Shown in pieces: positions 59,501-64,000 of a stretch of DNA of 64,000 nucleotides. Origin of the DNA: Leucaena leucocephala. Taxonomy: Eukaryota; Streptophyta; Magnoliopsida; Fabales; Fabaceae. The stretch lies in assembly GCA_037074615.1 (NCBI GenBank), contig CM073558.1, positions 19,885,001 to 19,949,000 on the forward strand. The letters are read 5' to 3'. The translations under genes were made by a program, and so were the position numbers. Each line of letters begins with the position of its first letter. Position 1 is the first letter of the stretch. The notes beneath the pieces were generated by a model. It saw only the letters and a list, made by a program, of their open reading frames with translations, did not search any database and was not told where the DNA came from.

Positions 59501-62500
59501 CCATCAAAGAAAAACACCTTATTCCATCTTACCCACCAAAACCTAATTAATGAACAGGTCCTGCCAGCTGAATTGGCAAAAATCAGGCAACCTACATAAC
59601 AAAAGAATTAGGAACCCAAGTGACGGTTCCAAAGGTAACATAGAGCAAGACATATGACGCACCTGAAGAACTATAGGTAACTGCTCTGGAGGTTTCTTAT
59701 GTTCAGAACCATGGTCAAGCCACACCTCAAATGCTGTTAACTGCTCAGTGAAAAATGTACTAGGCTGAAAAAGAAACCAAATATATTCAAAACCAAGTAA
59801 GGCCAATAGTGACGGAGAATAATCATTCCTAGATTAATTTCATGATGCTTCAACACCAGGGCCATGAAAAAAAATAAAAAGGAAAAAACCTTATAATATT
59901 CATTGCCAGAAGGAAACTTTAGCAGCATACCATAAACTTTGTTATACCTGAAATTCTACATTAGGATCCTCAACTAATATGGGGAGCTGAGAGAGGCAGA
60001 GCTCAGCAGCCATGTCCCAAGCATCCCTGCAGCATTAATCAATAACAGTGACACCATTAATTTTCTCACAACATTGTACAGTAACACGAAAATCATCTTC
60101 CATGATAGACAGATACCACATATGATGCTGATGGATTGGTGGCAATGTTGGGTATGAAACTGGAGAACAATTTGCAGATCGCATAATTCGCTCAGCAAGT
60201 AAGAAGTTTCGGAATAGACTGGCAACAAGTAGATCTTGTCTGAAGAGTCTCTGAAAAAGATCTGCAGAACAGAATTAAATACCATGATAAGACGCTCAAA
60301 TATTTAATAGATCAAGTGATGGATTACAAGGATATGCCATGCTAATTTCCTAAGCGAAGCAGCTGGGATGGTTAGTACATACCATGAGGAAGAACATTCC
60401 AGGCAATTGTGTCAGTTACTGCCGTGAAAATCCAATTCAATTCGCCTAAAAGTGTTTTCCGGTCATTTGGTCGGCCAGGGATCTTATCAATAAGTGAATA
60501 ATCGAGGGAATCACGAAGCAATGAACGAGAGCAAAACCTAGGAAACAAATTACCACACAATGATTTATCAATAACCACAATACATGTATGTCTAGCAACA
60601 TTTAAATTCCCAAGAACTAGAGAAGTAGATTATAAGAGAAAATAAAGTAACATGAAAGTTTATCAAATAAATAAATTATATGAAAAAAGCTTCACCATCG
60701 CAATGCCATCTTAATAGGCGTTGTTAGGCACGATGTAAACACATCAGCTGGAAATTCTGCACTCTGAGGCAAAGTCTCGTGTGCTTCACATGCTGCAAGC
60801 ATAATGCAATCCCTAGTGGACCCAGAGCTAGGAGTATTCCATTCATGGAGCTATTGGATAACAAGTCCATCAACCAATTTGACATCACAAAAAAAAAAAA
60901 GAAGACCAAATCAGTTCTGCATCTTCATAGCTTTCTTTATACACACTAATGATAGCTATGGCTCTGCATGAGCATGAGCACCTTGATGAAGGCATTGACA
61001 ATCATCCCAGCAGCAGAGCAGTCAAACACATATATCGATGGGGTCTTCAGCCAGGAATCAAGGTCACTGATTGGTAGGGGAATGTACTGTGTATAACTCT
61101 GCAACATGAATTGATGAAGGATGAGATTGAGATCATGAGAATAGGAAATATGAGGTTATTTTATTCGCCAGAGTATGACATTACTTCAATCAGGAGTTGA
61201 TCAGTCATATGTAAAAAGGATTAGAATCATTTTTGTTTGCCTAAATAAGGATTGATTTTAATATTACAATTTTCTATTATTTGGAAATGTCACAAGCCTA
61301 AATTACAATTTCATATCTGTGGAGTAACACCACATTCTTTCATCTCGGATTGTGGCTAATCCATTTTTCATCTGTTGTCTTTTTCCCACTGACAAAGTAC
61401 AGAATATTTTTATTCCTTATCGTCATCCCCAATTTCAACATTTTCTTTTTCATCCCTACCAAACAAACTAAAGTTTATCTTTGGGATCAAGGAACTTCAA
61501 AAAAACTTTCATGGTTGACATATAATTTCTCAGGCATCCACCATTTTAAATTTCTATCTGTCTATTGACCTTACATCACTTGTTAACAACCAAAACAGGA
61601 TAAGATGAACTCTCAAATATTGAACTCAAGTTAAGAACTAAAAGGAAGATTTCAACCTTATTGAAGACCCAAATTTCACCATTTGCAGTTGGCCTGGGCA
61701 CGCCATGTCCATTGTAATGGAATAAAACTCTTTCCATCTTTGCATATTTACGACATGTAGTACAAAGTTTCTTCACCTCATCTACTGTAGGATCAAGTTG
61801 ACACTTATAACGGGCCTGATGATATACCGAAAAAGTTCATCGAAAAATCAGTTTCAAAAGGTAACATGAGAGATGAGGTTAATTCGTCTTTTGTTCCCAC
61901 CTTTGGTTGCCAACTTTCATACTGACTACTCAAGGTTTTCCCAATTGATTCCAATGCCTTTTGGGGTGCCATGGAAAAAGGATCTACAATATGGATAAAG
62001 ATAAGAATTGGACAAGAATAAATCAGACTATATCAATGAGAAAATATAAGTCAACAATAAATCTTAAAGACCCTATTGTTCATTTGATTTTAATCTGAAT
62101 AATTGCAAAAAAAAACACAAAAGCAAATCACTGACGTTCCCAAGTATGACAATCATGATTGTAAATAACTAGAATTTCAGCCACTTGTATTGCATTCCTA
62201 TAATGCATGAATACATTTATTGGAAAAATGGTGCAACATAAAATACATGCAAAAACTCGAGAACTAGTTGGACAGCAAGTAAGAAACATGGTGCAACATA
62301 AAATACGTGCAAAAAAGAAGCAAGTTAGACATCTGTTTTATTGCAAGAGGGCACTAACAAATTATTGATTTGGCCTGATAAGAAATGGGAACAGGTAAAA
62401 CCAAGTTAAGAGTTTAGGAAAATAAAGATGGAGAAAAAGTAAACAAAACAATAAATGAAACCACAAGCAATTTCCAAACATTATTGGAGCACCACAAAGA

Positions 62501-62695
62501 TGCCTAAGTCTCAGCCAAATGAAACTTAATTGTATAAACCAGACAAAATTAAAATTAAGAATTCATATAAGGTCAGCAGAAAGAAAAGACACCTATCCAG
62601 CACTCCATTCTGGCACAGGGAGATATCTTAATTACATCAGGTGGATCAACATTAATGTTTAAACATAATACTAGAGCTACACATCCAGTCTTCAT
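53508..62695 (-). CDS. RAPTOR1: RAPTOR1, regulatory-associated protein of TOR (5' end outside window)
   Basis: The scaffold of TOR complex 1, which presents substrates such as S6 kinase to TOR in the cytoplasm. Exons in coding order: 62695-62593, 61983-61901, 61815-61657, 61098-60982, 60850-60696, 60537-60383, 60261-60117, 60026-59948, 59764-59663, 59095-59012, 58906-58796, 57891-57550, 57439-57250, 56815-56228, 56109-55780, 55702-55588, 55182-55058, 54977-54832, 54702-54604, 54371-54286, 54058-53974, 53846-53508. They sum to 3738 nt, or 1245 codons plus stop, with every junction in frame. The raptor N-terminal caspase-like domain includes HYNGHGVPRPT and YVFDCSAAG. HEAT-type repeats fill the middle (exons 6-14). 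A Ser-rich linker follows, then C-terminal WD40 repeats (VRIWKDY, TFLWDLD, VRIYDVR). About 100 N-terminal residues are missing compared with Arabidopsis, so one or more exons lie beyond the right edge. There is no sign of damage. Confidence 0.96.
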
Positions 62696-64000
62696 CTGCA
62701 CCACAAAATCAGGAGTTAAATCAAAGCAGACTCTCAGCAAGTATAACATCTATAAGCATTTCCAAAAGCATTATAAAATCGAAAGGGAAACAAAAGGAAA
62801 ACACTTGCCCATGTTTAGCAGCACATAAGAAAGGTAGAGGAAAAAGTAATCATGGAAAACATGGCACTTATTTGTTATGTAATATTGAATATACCCTCAC
62901 TATTATTTCTCAAAAGTATGTCTCTTTTTTATTACTTTTTTATGCAGAGGCACAAGGAGCACTTCTTGCCACATACTCTTTCTCTTTTACATTCCATCCT
63001 GGAGATTCTGCGTACCAAACATATCCTCTTGTTTGATAAATTACTGTGATTCCGAACTATAAAACATAAAATGTCAGTGAACCTTTCTCTCCTCATAAAG
63101 GTACACCATTTCATCAATTTAAAATAAGAAGCAAATTAAAGATGATTCTAACCAGTGCAACCACACCTCCCCCAAAAAAAACAAAACACACACACACACA
63201 ACACCATGAAACTAAACATAAAAGGGAAAGCCAAGGCAGGAAACCTTCAACAAAGAAGGCATCGAACTGGGTTTCTTATGTAAAACTCAAATATATTGTG
63301 ATAGGAAACCTTCAACAAAGAAGGCAACGAACATGTTCAATTTTCTAAAGGCTACACCATTTTTCAGTTTATTAAATGAATAACTCCTTCATTAACAGGT
63401 GCATCCATTTTGTTGAAAGAAAATTCCTAATAAATTAGTACACTAAAACATAGTGTTATGTCATTTCCATTGTTTCTCCAGAGATGTAGAAATTCACTAA
63501 CACAGGTGGTTGTCATCCCTTCACTGTAGGTGCTTATAATCAACCTTCAAATTAATTTGCAAATGTAGAATATTTAGCTTGGACTCGAGAGAAAGGTTAC
63601 TCGATCAAAAAATTTCAAACAAAAAACAAAATTAGTTTGATGTAACCGGACTATGACAGATCACTTGGTTCCCAAATTTAATGAGGCCATTTCAATTCAA
63701 TATCAATTACAAGAAGCAAGCATACCTTTTATAGTTGTAAATAAGTATATTTGCACTATATCATTATTTACAACACGATATAATTATTTATTTCTTGAAA
63801 GTTGTGAAGAAATTCAATTTACAAGATTCAACAGCCAGCATAAAAGAGAATATTCAGGTACTGTTATATAGTTGTAGAAAGAAAAGGGAAATAGAGAAGA
63901 AAAGAAAGAATAGAAGAGAAACTAAAATTATACTGAATACTCAAGAGTTTAAAACATAACCAACGCATATCTCAATAAGACTAAGAATCACCCTTATTTA
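62696..64000 (-). other. RAPTOR1 intron or upstream sequence at the window edge
   Basis: The exon starting at 62695 has a good acceptor (TGCAG) and needs a preceding exon ending in the conserved W-R-L-(K/R)-E-R stretch. I do not find that stretch here, so at least 1.3 kb is intronic. The region holds a CA microsatellite near 63187-63200. It also has a 29-30 bp direct repeat at 63238-63266 and 63303-63332 (AGGAAACCTTCAACAAAG and onward). Confidence 0.65.

Overview
The window is nuclear DNA from a flowering plant, most likely a eudicot. It is very AT-rich between genes and carries intron-containing genes with GT-AG splice sites. Its repeats are typical of plants: a Ty1/copia retrotransposon, a small TRIM-like LTR element, tRNA-derived SINEs and MITEs. 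I cannot name the species from the sequence.

Layout. 1-3.6 kb is AT-rich spacer. 3.6-4.1 kb (+) holds a type 1 lipid transfer protein gene with a tiny second exon. 4.1-9.7 kb is spacer with a short G-rich microsatellite. 9.7-11.7 kb (-) holds a four-exon gene for a small HLH/ACT-type regulator, with a MITE in its third intron and a second MITE upstream at 12.7-13.1 kb. 18.1-26.3 kb (-) is one copia element of 8.2 kb. It has an uninterrupted 1327-codon gag-pol frame, a primer-binding site, a polypurine tract and a 5-bp target duplication. Its two LTRs look identical where they overlap but have very different lengths. 26.3-30.8 kb is a decayed, roughly 2.5-kb tandem duplication with two broken copies of an unrecognised gene, one copy split by a TRIM-like element. 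Two SINEs follow at 31.3 and 32.8 kb. 34.0-35.7 kb (-) holds a bulb-lectin/PAN membrane protein gene without a kinase domain. 35.7-46.6 kb is AT-rich spacer with a relative of the intronic MITE. 46.6-51.8 kb (+) holds a nine-exon TOM1-like (VHS-GAT) gene. From 53.5 kb to the right edge (-) lies RAPTOR1, with 22 exons in view and its first exon or exons outside.

I rebuilt five spliced genes (lipid transfer protein, HLH/ACT, PAN-lectin, TOL, RAPTOR1) by choosing splice sites that keep the frame and fit family sequence. Exon lengths sum to whole codons in each case. The genes do not form a pathway cluster, as expected in a plant chromosome. TOL (endosomal sorting of ubiquitinated cargo) and RAPTOR1 (TOR complex 1 scaffold) are convergent neighbours about 1.75 kb apart.

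I found no convincing new molecular system. The most unusual structure is the copia element. It appears young and its frame is open, yet its upstream LTR has lost about 1.06 kb ending exactly at the primer-binding site. The missing part contains a palindrome-bearing 91-bp tandem array, and the leader carries a duplicated GC-rich hairpin.
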